Part shown: piece by piece, positions 8,398 through 16,898 of the stretch
Numbering within the stretch: the first letter of the stretch is position 1
Layout: each line of letters starts with the position of its first letter
Assembly: GCA_017478485.1 (NCBI GenBank)
Contig: JAFVDI010000022.1
Coordinates: 1-54,049 of the forward strand
Source of the DNA: Clostridiales bacterium
GTDB lineage: Bacteria > Bacillota > Clostridia > Saccharofermentanales > Saccharofermentanaceae
Direction of reading: 5' to 3'
DNA: 54,049 nt
Notes under the pieces: generated by a model
The model's input: the letters and a program-made list of their open reading frames with translations, nothing else
Databases searched by the model: none
What the model was told of the DNA's origin: nothing
Made by a program: the position numbers and the translations under genes

Positions 8398-9474
8398 ATG
8401 GTAATTACCGAGTATGTAATTCAAAACTGGGCTCTTATACTCGTTCTTTTGGGATTTGCCACATCCCTTATTTCTACTGTCTTTCTTGATAAAAAGACAG
8501 TTTTCCGCATGTATGCACTGATCACGGAAGTGCTTATTCTCTCGATCCTAGTATTTGCCGAATTCTATCCGGCTGAACGGAACGGTTTGTCCGGGGTAAG
8601 GCCGTTCCTGATAGCCGTAAGATACAGCGCGACGCCGTTTATCGTAGCGCAGATCATTTACACGGTCATAAAGAAACAGAAGTGGCATATATTCATTCCT
8701 GCCATATTGCTGACGGTGATCGATTTTCTCTCGATACCTACGGGCATTGTCTTCAGACTGGATGAAACAGGAACCATGAAGCGCGGCCCTTTGGGGTTAT
8801 TGCCTTATGCCGTCGTCGGACTGTACTGCATATTGCTGGTGGTCCTCATGCTCCGCAACAGTTCGAAACAGTCAACTGAGATAATACCGATCGTGTATTT
8901 CTGTTTTGCTTTTTTCTCGGGAATAATAATGCCGTTTCTTATCGGCAAAAACTATGCACAGCTGTTCTGCGTGACGATCGCCATTTCGATGTTTGTTTAC
9001 TATGTTTTCTCGATCCTTCTGGTTACGAAAAAAGATCCGCTTACAGGACTGTTAAACCGTCAGGCGTATTATTCTGACATATCAAACGAGCCTGAAGAGA
9101 TATCCGCGCTCATTTCGATCGACATGAACGGACTGAAGCTCATTAACGATAATGAAGGACATATGGCAGGGGATAAGGCAATATCAACGATCGCATCATG
9201 TTTCCTGCGTGCCGCTAAACGCAAGCAGCAGGTGTACAGGGTAGGCGGTGATGAATTTGTCGTTGTATGCCGCAAGGTAACGGAAAAAGAAGTAATAGAA
9301 CTCACCAAACGAATACACGAACAGGTTAATGCCACTCCGTACAGCTGTTCCGTAGGATACAGCTATTCCTCTGACGGAAAAAAGACAATAGATGAACTGC
9401 AGAGGCAGTCGGATGAAAACATGTATGCTGAAAAACAGCTTTACTATAAAGAAAACAAGAAATGCGCAAGGTAA
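8398..9474 (+). CDS. Membrane-bound diguanylate cyclase (GGDEF)
   Basis: 358 residues. About six or seven hydrophobic helices occupy residues 1-205, followed by a GGDEF domain (about 210-355) with the intact active-site motif GGDEF near residue 283 (context YRVGGDEFVVV). It therefore probably makes cyclic di-GMP from two GTP at the membrane. The frame is open up to an ATG at 8320. That codon overlaps a -10 box, and the intervening bases form a terminator hairpin, so the ATG at 8398 with GAGGG about 5 nt upstream is preferred. No classical RxxD inhibitory site is obvious before GGDEF. An HD-GYP protein at 46960 could degrade the same messenger. Confidence 0.88.
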   Translation: MVITEYVIQNWALILVLLGFATSLISTVFLDKKTVFRMYALITEVLILSILVFAEFYPAERNGLSGVRPFLIAVRYSATPFIVAQIIYTVIKKQKWHIFIPAILLTVIDFLSIPTGIVFRLDETGTMKRGPLGLLPYAVVGLYCILLVVLMLRNSSKQSTEIIPIVYFCFAFFSGIIMPFLIGKNYAQLFCVTIAISMFVYYVFSILLVTKKDPLTGLLNRQAYYSDISNEPEEISALISIDMNGLKLINDNEGHMAGDKAISTIASCFLRAAKRKQQVYRVGGDEFVVVCRKVTEKEVIELTKRIHEQVNATPYSCSVGYSYSSDGKKTIDELQRQSDENMYAEKQLYYKENKKCAR

Positions 9475-9550
9475 GGCTTTAGGATCTGATCTCGACGCTT
9501 TGGAGTCTAGGGTAAATTACAAACTCAATAATCCCTTATGTTTGATTAAT

Positions 9551-9781
9551 TTGGATTTATATGTCCATGAAGTATAGACAAATCCTCGCAGGTTATTGGA
9601 AACTTAAACACCGGTGAATCCCAGAGAAAACCCGGACACTTTCAATCCGGGCCTCAAACATGAAGGAATAATGAAACGGGTTATTGAAACCTGGCTTCAT
9701 TATGACTCCTGAACCTGAAACGAACCTTAACCAAACTGCGTGAGAACTGAATGAACTTACCTGGACCAAGAGTATTTTTTT
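9551..9781 (+). ncRNA. Candidate stand-alone small transcript in a 395-nt gene-free gap
   Basis: The gap 9475-9869 has no convincing ORF. It holds a plausible promoter (TTGGAT 9551-9556, 16-nt spacer, TATAGA 9573-9578) and ends in a T7 run (9775-9781) with only a weak preceding hairpin. In between are a CCCGGA/TCCGGG hairpin and a longer one in which ATAATGAA pairs with TTCATTAT. A separate promoter for the next gene lies at 9800. A transcript of roughly 195 nt is possible. I cannot assign it to a known RNA family; 6S RNA was considered but its closing stem was not found. Confidence 0.25.
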
Positions 9782-9799
9782 ATTAATATGAGCAGTGGA

Positions 9800-9828
9800 T
9801 TGGATTATCATGTGCTGAATTATATAAT
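9800..9828 (+). promoter_or_regulatory. Promoter of the 449-residue membrane protein
   Basis: TTGGAT (9800-9805), a 17-nt spacer and a perfect TATAAT (9823-9828), about 40 nt before the start codon at 9870. Confidence 0.7.
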
Positions 9829-9869
9829 TTAATCAGATATTCTTTAGGATTTGAAAGGCACGATGATCT

Positions 9870-11219
9870 ATGAAGGAAAAAAGCATTAAAGGACGGATCT
9901 CTGTTTGGGCGGTCCTGTACTTTGTTCTTGTCATCGCGCTTCTGATCGGATGGAATGTCTTTTCGTTTGTTCAAGGAAGGCGGGAGGCGCAGAGGTCCAG
10001 TGAATTAGACAAAATTAAGCCGCATAACAACGGCTATAGCGTTTCCCTTTTGAAAAATACTGACAAGGAAAACAGACCTAAATATGTCGGTAAGATCTAC
10101 AATGGCATGATCATCAATATGAACGGGTTTTCATCAGGCGGTGAAAGTGTCTATTTATCTGAGTTTAGAAAAGAACAGATCAAAAGTGAATTCACCAAAG
10201 TGACGCTGAAGATCGCAGGCAAGGATGGAACTGCCCTGTATTACATAGATGAGAGGACAGTATTTGAGATCGAAAAGACCGGTAAAACAGCAGATGCTTT
10301 CAAGGTCGGGGATGAGATCTCATTTGAATATGCTCTTTTCGATAAAGATGATATTTTGATCATTGGCTTTTATGACGGGAATGTGCCTATAGAAGAGCCC
10401 AAAGCTGAAGATGAATGCGACGACGAACTTTATGCGGTAACAGCACGTGACATTTTCAGTTATGCTCTGATCGATCTGGTTCCGCTGCTTTTCTTCTTCG
10501 TCCTTTTTCTTTTTCTTGTCTTTCTCATCAGGGAAAAGAAAAAAGGACCGGCCAAGATCGCGATGATCATTGTATGCGTGTGTCTTGCGCTGTTCTTTGT
10601 GTTTATATTGTTTGGCACCTATAGTCAAAAGGCTAAGGCCGCAGCTCCCGTCATCTACCTGTATCCTGAGAATGAGACAGCAGTGAATGTCAGGCTTTCA
10701 TTAAATGGAGAACTTACCACTTCGTATCCTGTCTATGATCCGGCCCGTGGATGGGATGTAAAAGCTTACCCTGACGGAACACTTATCGATAAGAACGGCA
10801 GGAAATATCCGTTCCTTTTCTGGGAGGGAGAGATTACCATCAGACCGGATCTTGATCGCGGTTTCTGCGTTAAGGGAAAGGATACAGCGGAGTTCCTTGA
10901 GACGGCGCTTAAGCAGCTTGGTCTTACTGACGATGAAGCCGGAACTTTCATAATGTATTGGCTACCGCAGATGGAAAACAACACATATAACGTCATATCA
11001 TTCCAGACAAAGGCATATGAAGACGCGGTTGCCCATAAGATCTCGCCTGAGCCTGACACTTTTATTACGGTGAACATGCTCTGGTATCCGTCAGGCTCTT
11101 TTGTAAGCATTGAGCCGCAGGATCTTACATCGTTAAATCCTTCTGAAAGAAAAGGTTTTACGGTAGTGGAGTGGGGCGGAGAGAAGTACAGAAAAGCTTT
11201 TCCGGTACATATCGGCTGA
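9870..11219 (+). CDS. Membrane protein with conserved C-terminal domain of unknown function
   Basis: 449 residues. One membrane helix lies near residues 13-33 and two more at about 195-217 and 227-249, leaving an approximately 160-residue extracytoplasmic part after the first helix. The last 190 residues form a separate domain beginning APVIYLYPENETAVNVRLS and containing YPFLFWEG. I recognise this pattern from many uncharacterised bacterial proteins, but no activity is known to me. By topology this domain would lie outside the cell if the three helices are right. GAAAGG lies about 11 nt before the ATG. The gene is monocistronic with its own promoter. Function is not assigned. Confidence 0.8.
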   Translation: MKEKSIKGRISVWAVLYFVLVIALLIGWNVFSFVQGRREAQRSSELDKIKPHNNGYSVSLLKNTDKENRPKYVGKIYNGMIINMNGFSSGGESVYLSEFRKEQIKSEFTKVTLKIAGKDGTALYYIDERTVFEIEKTGKTADAFKVGDEISFEYALFDKDDILIIGFYDGNVPIEEPKAEDECDDELYAVTARDIFSYALIDLVPLLFFFVLFLFLVFLIREKKKGPAKIAMIIVCVCLALFFVFILFGTYSQKAKAAAPVIYLYPENETAVNVRLSLNGELTTSYPVYDPARGWDVKAYPDGTLIDKNGRKYPFLFWEGEITIRPDLDRGFCVKGKDTAEFLETALKQLGLTDDEAGTFIMYWLPQMENNTYNVISFQTKAYEDAVAHKISPEPDTFITVNMLWYPSGSFVSIEPQDLTSLNPSERKGFTVVEWGGEKYRKAFPVHIG

Positions 11220-11480
11220 TCGGAGTTGTTGATATATGAATCCTGATCAGTTAAAGAAGCTCAGCATAGATTGAGCATAAAGCCATTTCGTTGGGACTTT
11301 TGAGAATAATCGATCTCTTTTCGTGTTATGAAGAATAATTAAACCTACCATATAAGAAGGTTGTTTCTTTGTGGTAAAAGCCGAATGAATACCACTGCCT
11401 TAATTTGTATAATATTTTTGACATCTATGTCCGAATAAATCACAAGTCGGTTTTCAGACTGGAACAATGGAGAATGTGGA

Positions 11481-13775
11481 ATGAAGAGGAAAGAGAATAC
11501 AGAGCGCAAGGGCGAGGTTGAGAAGATCCTGCTTGAATTAAGCGGTCTTGAAAAGAAGGCGCTTTTCGATAAATACCAGACGGACGAAGACGGCCTTGAT
11601 CCTATCCAGGCAACAGAGCGTCTTGATGAATACGGAAAGAACATCATCGATTTCGGCAAGGAGAAGAATCTTGCCCAAAGAATAAGCGATGCCATTATCA
11701 ACCCGTTCAACATCGTTCTTCTGGTTGTTGCGGCCATTACATTCGTTACTGACGTAGTGCTCTCTGATGAGCCTTCGTTTGCGACGTTCATCATGCTTGT
11801 TGCGGTCATTATCATATCTGCGGTCATCTCTTTCGTTCAGGAGGAGAAGTCCAACAATGCCGCCAAGAAACTGCAGGGCATGATCACCAACAAGCTCGAT
11901 GTCATGAGAAACGGCGTTGAGACAGAAGTTGAGATCGAGGAACTTGTTCCGGGCGATATCGTAAAGCTCGCATCAGGCGACATGATCCCCGGTGACGTGC
12001 GTTTCATCGAGACGAAGGACCTGTTTATCGACCAGTCGCAGCTGACAGGCGAGAGCAATCCTGTCGAGAAGTTCACAACTACCGAGACAAACGTAGGCGT
12101 TACTGATCTTGCAAATATCGGCTTCATGGGATCGAACATCGTTTCCGGAAGCGCCAGGGCTATAATCCTTACGACCGGCGGCGACACATATTTCGGAAGC
12201 ATGGCCAAGAGCCTTAACTCTTATGAGGAGAAGAGCGCGTTCGAGAAGAACCTCGATTCCGTAAGCAGGCTCCTCATCCGCTTCATGCTCATAACGGTAC
12301 CTGTCATCTTTATCGCCAACTTCCTGACAAAGGGCTCGTGGCTTCAGTCGCTGATGTTCGGCATTACGATCGCAGTAGGCATCATGCCTGAAATGCTTCC
12401 GGTCATCATGAACTCCTCGCTCGCGAGGGGCGCTATCAACATGTCCCGCAAGAAGACCATCGTTAAGCGTCTTGGCGCAATCCAGACATTCGGCGAGATG
12501 GACGTTTTCTGCACCGATAAGACCGGTACGCTTACCCAGGATGAGATCATCCTCGAGAAATACATGGACGTTCTCGGAAGGGAAGACAAGCGTATCTTAA
12601 GACACGCTTTCCTCAACAGCTATTTCCAGACCGGACTTAAGAACCTGATGGACGTAGCCATCATAAGCCGTGCCGAGAAAGAGGACCTTTCATTCCTTAA
12701 GGAAGCATACGTAAGAGAGGACGAGATCCCGTTTGACTTTTCGCGCCGCAGGATGAGCGTCGTGTTAAAGGACAAGAACGGCAAGCGCCAGCTCATCACA
12801 AAGGGCGCCGTTGAAGAGATCCTTTCGATCTGTTCGTTTATCGAGATCGGCGGTGAAGTCAAAGAGATCACTGATGATCTTAAGGCAAATGCCAAAAAGC
12901 TTGCCGAGGAGAACAATCTTGAAGGTATCCGTGTTATCGCGGTTGCCCAGAAGAACAACGTTCACGGCGTTGATGTTTTCGGAGTTGAAGACGAGAGTGA
13001 CATGGTCCTCATCGGATTCGTCGGCTTTCTCGATCCGCCGAAGGAGTCTGCAGGCACAGCCATCAACGCGCTGAGAAAAAACGGCGTACGCACCGTAGTT
13101 CTTACGGGTGACTCGGAAGGCGTTGCGATCAACATCTGCGGAAGGCTCGGTTTCAGAACGGAGATGACTCTTACCGGAGCAAAGATCGATGCGATGAGCG
13201 ACGAACAGCTTGCCGAAGCATGCGAGAACTGCGATATCTTCTCCAAGCTTTCACCTTACCAGAAACAGCGCGTTGTTAAGATGTTCCAGTCAAAGGGCCA
13301 CATAGTCGGTTACATGGGTGACGGCATCAACGACAGTTTGCCGCTTAAGCAGGCCGACATCGGCATCTCCGTTGATAACGCAGTTGATATTGCAAAAGAA
13401 GTCGCTGACATCATCCTCCTCGAAAAGGATCTCAACGTACTCGATGAGGGCGTAGTTGAAGGCCGTTCGACATTTGCCAACATGTCCAAGTACCTCAAGA
13501 TGTCCGTTTCCGGCAACTTCGGAAACATGTTCTCGGTACTTATCGCGAGCATCTTCCTGCCGTTCCTGCCGATGCTTCCGGTACATATCCTCGTACAGAA
13601 CCTCTTGAACGACTTTGCCCAGCTCGGTATGCCTTTCGACCACGTAGAGGCCAATTATATTGAAAAGCCCAAGAAGTGGGACCTCGGCGGCATCAGGGGA
13701 TTCATGATCTCATTCGGTCTCCTGAGTACAGTCCTCGACGTTTTGTGCTTCCTGGTACTCTGGTTCATCTTCTGA
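11481..13775 (+). CDS. mgtA: MgtA-type magnesium P-type ATPase, cut short by an in-frame TGA
   Basis: 764 residues of a P3B-type magnesium-import ATPase. Visible motifs are TGES (about residue 188), the subgroup-typical MPEMLPVI, phosphorylation site DKTGTLT (about 345), KGAVEEI and the hinge GDGINDS (about 613). MgtA proteins are about 890 residues. Here a TGA at 13773-13775 ends the frame after LWFIF, inside the last membrane block. The same frame continues without a gap for 108 codons that match the missing end (next entry). The product as read lacks the last membrane helices and is probably inactive unless the stop is read through. The alternatives are a recent nonsense mutation or a sequence error: TGA to GGA would give the glycine often found here. 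The 261-nt upstream gap has a TATAAT at 11408 but no recognisable magnesium riboswitch. Confidence 0.85.
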   Translation: MKRKENTERKGEVEKILLELSGLEKKALFDKYQTDEDGLDPIQATERLDEYGKNIIDFGKEKNLAQRISDAIINPFNIVLLVVAAITFVTDVVLSDEPSFATFIMLVAVIIISAVISFVQEEKSNNAAKKLQGMITNKLDVMRNGVETEVEIEELVPGDIVKLASGDMIPGDVRFIETKDLFIDQSQLTGESNPVEKFTTTETNVGVTDLANIGFMGSNIVSGSARAIILTTGGDTYFGSMAKSLNSYEEKSAFEKNLDSVSRLLIRFMLITVPVIFIANFLTKGSWLQSLMFGITIAVGIMPEMLPVIMNSSLARGAINMSRKKTIVKRLGAIQTFGEMDVFCTDKTGTLTQDEIILEKYMDVLGREDKRILRHAFLNSYFQTGLKNLMDVAIISRAEKEDLSFLKEAYVREDEIPFDFSRRRMSVVLKDKNGKRQLITKGAVEEILSICSFIEIGGEVKEITDDLKANAKKLAEENNLEGIRVIAVAQKNNVHGVDVFGVEDESDMVLIGFVGFLDPPKESAGTAINALRKNGVRTVVLTGDSEGVAINICGRLGFRTEMTLTGAKIDAMSDEQLAEACENCDIFSKLSPYQKQRVVKMFQSKGHIVGYMGDGINDSLPLKQADIGISVDNAVDIAKEVADIILLEKDLNVLDEGVVEGRSTFANMSKYLKMSVSGNFGNMFSVLIASIFLPFLPMLPVHILVQNLLNDFAQLGMPFDHVEANYIEKPKKWDLGGIRGFMISFGLLSTVLDVLCFLVLWFIF

Positions 13776-14099
13776 TACAACAAGCCTGAACTTGCAGGAT
13801 ATTTCCAGTGCGGATGGTTCATGTTCGGCGTTATCTCGCAGACGATGGTAATACACACCATCAGGACACCGAAGCTGCCGTTTATCGGTGACAGGGCTTC
13901 AGTGCAGCTCACGCTGTCAACGCTTGCGATTATCGTTGTTACTCTGCTCATAGGATTTACCGGTATCTCAGGTCTGTTCAGCCTTCCGACAATGCCCGTA
14001 AGCTACCTTCTCTGGCTTGCCATACTCATGATCGTATACATGGTATTTGCACAGATCATGAAAGTGGTCTACATTAAGAGACATAAGGACTGGTATTGA
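13776..14099 (+). pseudogene. mgtA: Detached C-terminal part of MgtA, in frame after the TGA
   Basis: 108 codons continuing directly in the mgtA frame. The sequence YNKPELAGYFQCGWFMFGV, followed by ISQTMVIHTIRTPKLPFI, matches the conserved end of MgtA (FQSGWF...SQT.xxHxxRT.xxPF) and then supplies the last membrane helices. A start at ATG 13821 is possible in principle but has no ribosome site. Joined with the upstream part it would give 872 codons plus the TGA position, the normal family length. Conservation up to the natural stop argues that the TGA is recent, an error, or recoded. Confidence 0.8.
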
Positions 14100-14113
14100 T
14101 TGGAGGAGGCGTC

Positions 14114-14770
14114 ATGCGTAAGAATGCCCTTATATCTGTTATCCTGCTTTTCACGCTGCTGCTTTCGGGCTGTGCGATGACGCCGTTCGCGACTGATGCG
14201 TCAGGCGACCGTTATGACACCAGCTTCAGGGATGCTCATGCTTTTGCAGAACACTGGATGGGACCTTGCGAAGAGACCGGTGTGAGTGAAGTCAATGAAA
14301 TTATCGTTCACGAGATGCGTGATGAGGAACTGGGCTTCACATATACGGTATATGAGTTGAATCATTCGTCAGTTTACGGTGCTTATCCCACATATGACAG
14401 TGAAGACTTCGGCTACTATTATCTCAAGGCTTTCCTGGAAAGAAAGGATGTTGCCGGAATACTTGAGAAAATGGACAGAGGTCTTTCGGTCAGTGTAAAA
14501 GAACCCTATGTTTCCAAGGATACCGGGTTGATCGTAAACTATAATCCGACGGTTTTAATTGAAACAGATGAAAAACTGACGGATGAAGATGCCAAGGAGA
14601 TAGTGACTGAGGTCAGAGAACAGCTTAAGAGTTTTGATGAACGCGGATATTTTACAAGATCAGTGAAGACTGCTTCTGCAAATATTGATCTGAGATGCGC
14701 GCCTTGGAGTTCTGACATGGGCGGAAAATTCCATCAGTGGCACTCTATCTACGACCAGGATCACCCTTAA
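14114..14770 (+). CDS. Predicted lipoprotein of unknown function
   Basis: 218 residues. A type II signal peptide MRKNALISVILLFTLLLSG ends in the lipobox LSGC, so the mature protein should be lipid-anchored at the outer face of the membrane. The frame is open to a TTG at 14096, but the ATG at 14114 has GGAGGAGG just upstream and gives a proper signal peptide. The start lies 14 nt after the mgtA stop, so the two may be cotranscribed. The mature part is acidic and matches no family I know. It lacks the histidine-rich loop of zinc-binding ZnuA proteins, although a zinc operon follows. Confidence 0.75.
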   Translation: MRKNALISVILLFTLLLSGCAMTPFATDASGDRYDTSFRDAHAFAEHWMGPCEETGVSEVNEIIVHEMRDEELGFTYTVYELNHSSVYGAYPTYDSEDFGYYYLKAFLERKDVAGILEKMDRGLSVSVKEPYVSKDTGLIVNYNPTVLIETDEKLTDEDAKEIVTEVREQLKSFDERGYFTRSVKTASANIDLRCAPWSSDMGGKFHQWHSIYDQDHP

Positions 14771-14784
14771 ACATATATTTTACC

Positions 14785-14812
14785 TTGACATCATGGCATA
14801 TCCAAGTAAAAT
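14785..14812 (+). promoter_or_regulatory. Promoter of the zur-znuCB operon
   Basis: Perfect TTGACA (14785-14790), a 16-nt spacer and TAAAAT (14807-14812), about 45 nt before the zur start codon. Confidence 0.75.
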
Positions 14813-14838
14813 GATAATGAATTTCATATTCAATTATC
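14813..14838 (+). promoter_or_regulatory. Fur-family operator candidate
   Basis: GATAATGAA (14813-14821) and TTCAATTATC (14829-14838) form an imperfect inverted repeat that resembles the Fur-type GATAAT...ATTATC consensus. It directly follows the -10 box, where a bound repressor would block initiation. The adjacent gene encodes a Fur-family protein, so autoregulation by zinc is the likely reading. Confidence 0.6.
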
Positions 14839-14856
14839 TTTTTATGGAGATGTCTG

Positions 14857-15294
14857 ATGGCAGGGAATACCAAAGGTACATATAACACCAAGCAGTCCGC
14901 TGAGATCTTAAAGTTCATGCAGGACAACAGCGGCAAGCATCTGACTGCCCAGGATATTGAAGAATACTTCAGAACGCAGGGGATAAACATAGGTGCTGCG
15001 ACGATCTACAGGCGGCTTGACCGTCTTACAAATGACGGTCTGGTAAACAAGTACCTCATAGATGACAAATCTCCCGCATGTTATGAATATATCGGTGTGG
15101 ACAACTGCTGCAGAGGGACCTGCTATCACATGAAATGTGAAGACTGCGGCAAGCTTTTCCACTTAAGCTGTGACGAGATAAACGGCTTTTTTGCGCACGT
15201 CAGGGAAGAGCACGGTTTTGTGCTGGATCCCAAGCGTACGGTTTTCTACGGGATCTGCGAGAAGTGCGCTGCTGCGGCAGGTGAGGGCAGATAA
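14857..15294 (+). CDS. zur: Fur-family metalloregulator, probably zinc-responsive (Zur)
   Basis: 145 residues. The N-terminal winged helix (about 1-80; TAQDIEEYFRTQGINIGAAT, then IYRRLDRL) is typical of Fur proteins. The C-terminal dimerisation domain has HMKCEDCGKLFHL and a second pair, CEKC, near the end; these four cysteines normally hold the structural zinc. Fur, Zur and PerR cannot be separated on these motifs alone. Zur is inferred because the stop codon overlaps the start of a znuC-type ATPase (TAATG) and a znuB permease follows. A Fur-like palindrome sits on the promoter. The ribosome site is a weak GGAGA before the ATG. Confidence 0.82.
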   Translation: MAGNTKGTYNTKQSAEILKFMQDNSGKHLTAQDIEEYFRTQGINIGAATIYRRLDRLTNDGLVNKYLIDDKSPACYEYIGVDNCCRGTCYHMKCEDCGKLFHLSCDEINGFFAHVREEHGFVLDPKRTVFYGICEKCAAAAGEGR

Positions 15295-15998
15295 TGTCTC
15301 TCATTTCAGCTAAAGACCTTACAATAGGTTTCAGTGACCTTGTACTATACCGTGACCTTTCCTTCGAGATAAACGAGGGTGATTATGTTTTCGTCATAGG
15401 TGAGAACGGAACGGGCAAGACCACTCTGATGCGTACGCTCCTGGGGCTTCGCAAGCCGCTTTCCGGTGAGGTCGTTACTGACGGCCTCAAGCTTTCAGAG
15501 ATCGGCTATCTTCCGCAACAGACTGTGGTACAGCGTGATTTTCCGGCCTCAGTCAAGGAAATAGTTCTGTCGGGTTTTGTCGGCCGCATGGGCGCCAGAC
15601 CTTTTTATTCGGCTTCTCAGAAGAAGTCGGCAATGGATGCCATGAAGAAGTTCGGCGTCGCAAATCTTGCAAACAGGTGCTACAGGGAACTGTCGGGAGG
15701 ACAGCAGCAGAGAGTCCTTCTTGCGCGCACGCTTTGTGCAGCGACTAAGGTGCTTCTCATGGATGAGCCTGTTGCGGGCCTCGATCCGTTTGTTACCGAA
15801 GAGTTCTACGGACTTGTCGAAAAGCTCAACAGGGAAGGCATGACCATCATCATGATCTCCCATGACATAGCGGCAGCAAAAAAATATGCCTCTCACATAC
15901 TTCACATTACGAACGATCCCAGCTTTACCGAGAAGAAGGAATACTTCGCAAGCGGCAGGGGAAACGGGTTTTCGATCGTAAGCGGAAAGGATGAATGA
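15294..15998 (+). CDS. znuC: Zinc ABC transporter ATP-binding protein
   Basis: 234 residues. ABC ATPase motifs in order: Walker A GENGTGKTT (about 38-46), Q-loop YLPQQ, signature LSGGQQQRVLLA, Walker B VLLMDEP and the switch histidine ISHD. This energises uptake of zinc (or manganese) with the membrane partner ZnuB. The start codon overlaps the zur stop by one base and the end overlaps znuB by 8 nt, indicating translational coupling. Metal specificity is inferred from the neighbouring Fur-family gene; the sequence class (ZnuC/MntB/TroB) alone does not decide it. Confidence 0.88.
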   Translation: MSLISAKDLTIGFSDLVLYRDLSFEINEGDYVFVIGENGTGKTTLMRTLLGLRKPLSGEVVTDGLKLSEIGYLPQQTVVQRDFPASVKEIVLSGFVGRMGARPFYSASQKKSAMDAMKKFGVANLANRCYRELSGGQQQRVLLARTLCAATKVLLMDEPVAGLDPFVTEEFYGLVEKLNREGMTIIMISHDIAAAKKYASHILHITNDPSFTEKKEYFASGRGNGFSIVSGKDE

Positions 15999-16833
15999 CG
16001 TTATGGAAATGATCATCGAATATCTGTCATATCCTTTCGTAAGATACGCGGTCATTGTCGGCGTTCTTATCGCTTTCTGCTCATCGCTTCTTGGAGTAAC
16101 GCTCGTTCTCAAGCGCATGTCTTACATCGGCGACGGCCTTTCACACGTTGCTTTTGGAGCTCTTGCGATCGCATCTGTCCTTAAACTGACGAATAACATG
16201 TACATCATCCTTCCGGTGACGGTGCTTGCCGCGATAATCCTTCTGGCTTTCGGCAAGAATGCAGCCATCAAAGGTGATGCGGCAATTGCAATGCTGTCGG
16301 TAGGAGCACTGGCTTTCGGTTATCTCCTGATGAATAAGTTCTCCGCTTCGTCCAACCTTGCAGGAGACGTATGCAGCACACTCTTCGGATCCATGTCTAT
16401 CCTTACGCTTTCACAGAATCAGGTGCTGCTTTGCTTTATCCTGTCAGTGATCGTCGTGATCGTTTTCATACTGTTCTACAACAAGATCTTTGCGGTGACT
16501 TTTGACGAGACTTTTGCTAAGGCGGCAGGCGTAAGAACGGGAGCTTATAATCTCCTGATAGCGGTCATTATTGCTGTCATCATCGTTCTTGCCATGAATC
16601 TTGTCGGCTCGCTCCTGATATCGGCGCTTGTTATTTTCCCGGCCATGGCTTCGATGAGGGTTTTCAAGAGCTTTAAAGCCGTAACGGTCTCGTCGGCGGT
16701 CTTTTCCGTTTTCTGTGCACTCGCGGGCATGTTCATTTCCATCATTGCGAGCACACCGGTCGGTGCCACGATCGTTGCATGCGATGCGGTCATGTTTGGC
16801 GTGTTCTGCGTAGTCGGAGCTATCAGGCAGTAA
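15991..16833 (+). CDS. znuB: Zinc ABC transporter permease
   Basis: 280 residues with about eight or nine membrane helices, family ABC-3. The conserved early stretch LVLKRMSYIGDGLSHVAFGA and the later LVGSLLISALVIFPAM are diagnostic of the ZnuB/MntC/TroC group. It forms the membrane channel with ZnuC. No substrate-binding lipoprotein gene (ZnuA/AdcA) is in the operon or elsewhere in the window, so it must be encoded elsewhere or replaced. A bidirectional terminator follows immediately. Confidence 0.88.
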   Translation: MNDVMEMIIEYLSYPFVRYAVIVGVLIAFCSSLLGVTLVLKRMSYIGDGLSHVAFGALAIASVLKLTNNMYIILPVTVLAAIILLAFGKNAAIKGDAAIAMLSVGALAFGYLLMNKFSASSNLAGDVCSTLFGSMSILTLSQNQVLLCFILSVIVVIVFILFYNKIFAVTFDETFAKAAGVRTGAYNLLIAVIIAVIIVLAMNLVGSLLISALVIFPAMASMRVFKSFKAVTVSSAVFSVFCALAGMFISIIASTPVGATIVACDAVMFGVFCVVGAIRQ

Positions 16834-16876
16834 AAAAATACCCATAAGAGTTCATTTTCGATTTCTTATGGGTATT
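16832..16876. terminator. Bidirectional terminator between znuB and the carboxypeptidase gene
   Basis: AATACCCATAAG (16837-16848) pairs perfectly with CTTATGGGTATT (16865-16876). An A7 tract on the left gives a T-run for minus-strand transcripts. The plus side has only a poor T-run. Confidence 0.8.
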
Positions 16877-16898
16877 CGCGATTAAACTGTTAGATCGA

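Noticed and set aside
11220..11480. Magnesium (M-box) riboswitch before mgtA
   Set aside because: Conserved M-box blocks could not be found, and the gap has no strong terminator or sequestering stem.
13773..13815. Selenocysteine insertion at the mgtA TGA
   Set aside because: The downstream bases show only a 4-bp CCTG/CAGG hairpin, not a SECIS-like loop, and the aligned residue in homologues is not cysteine.
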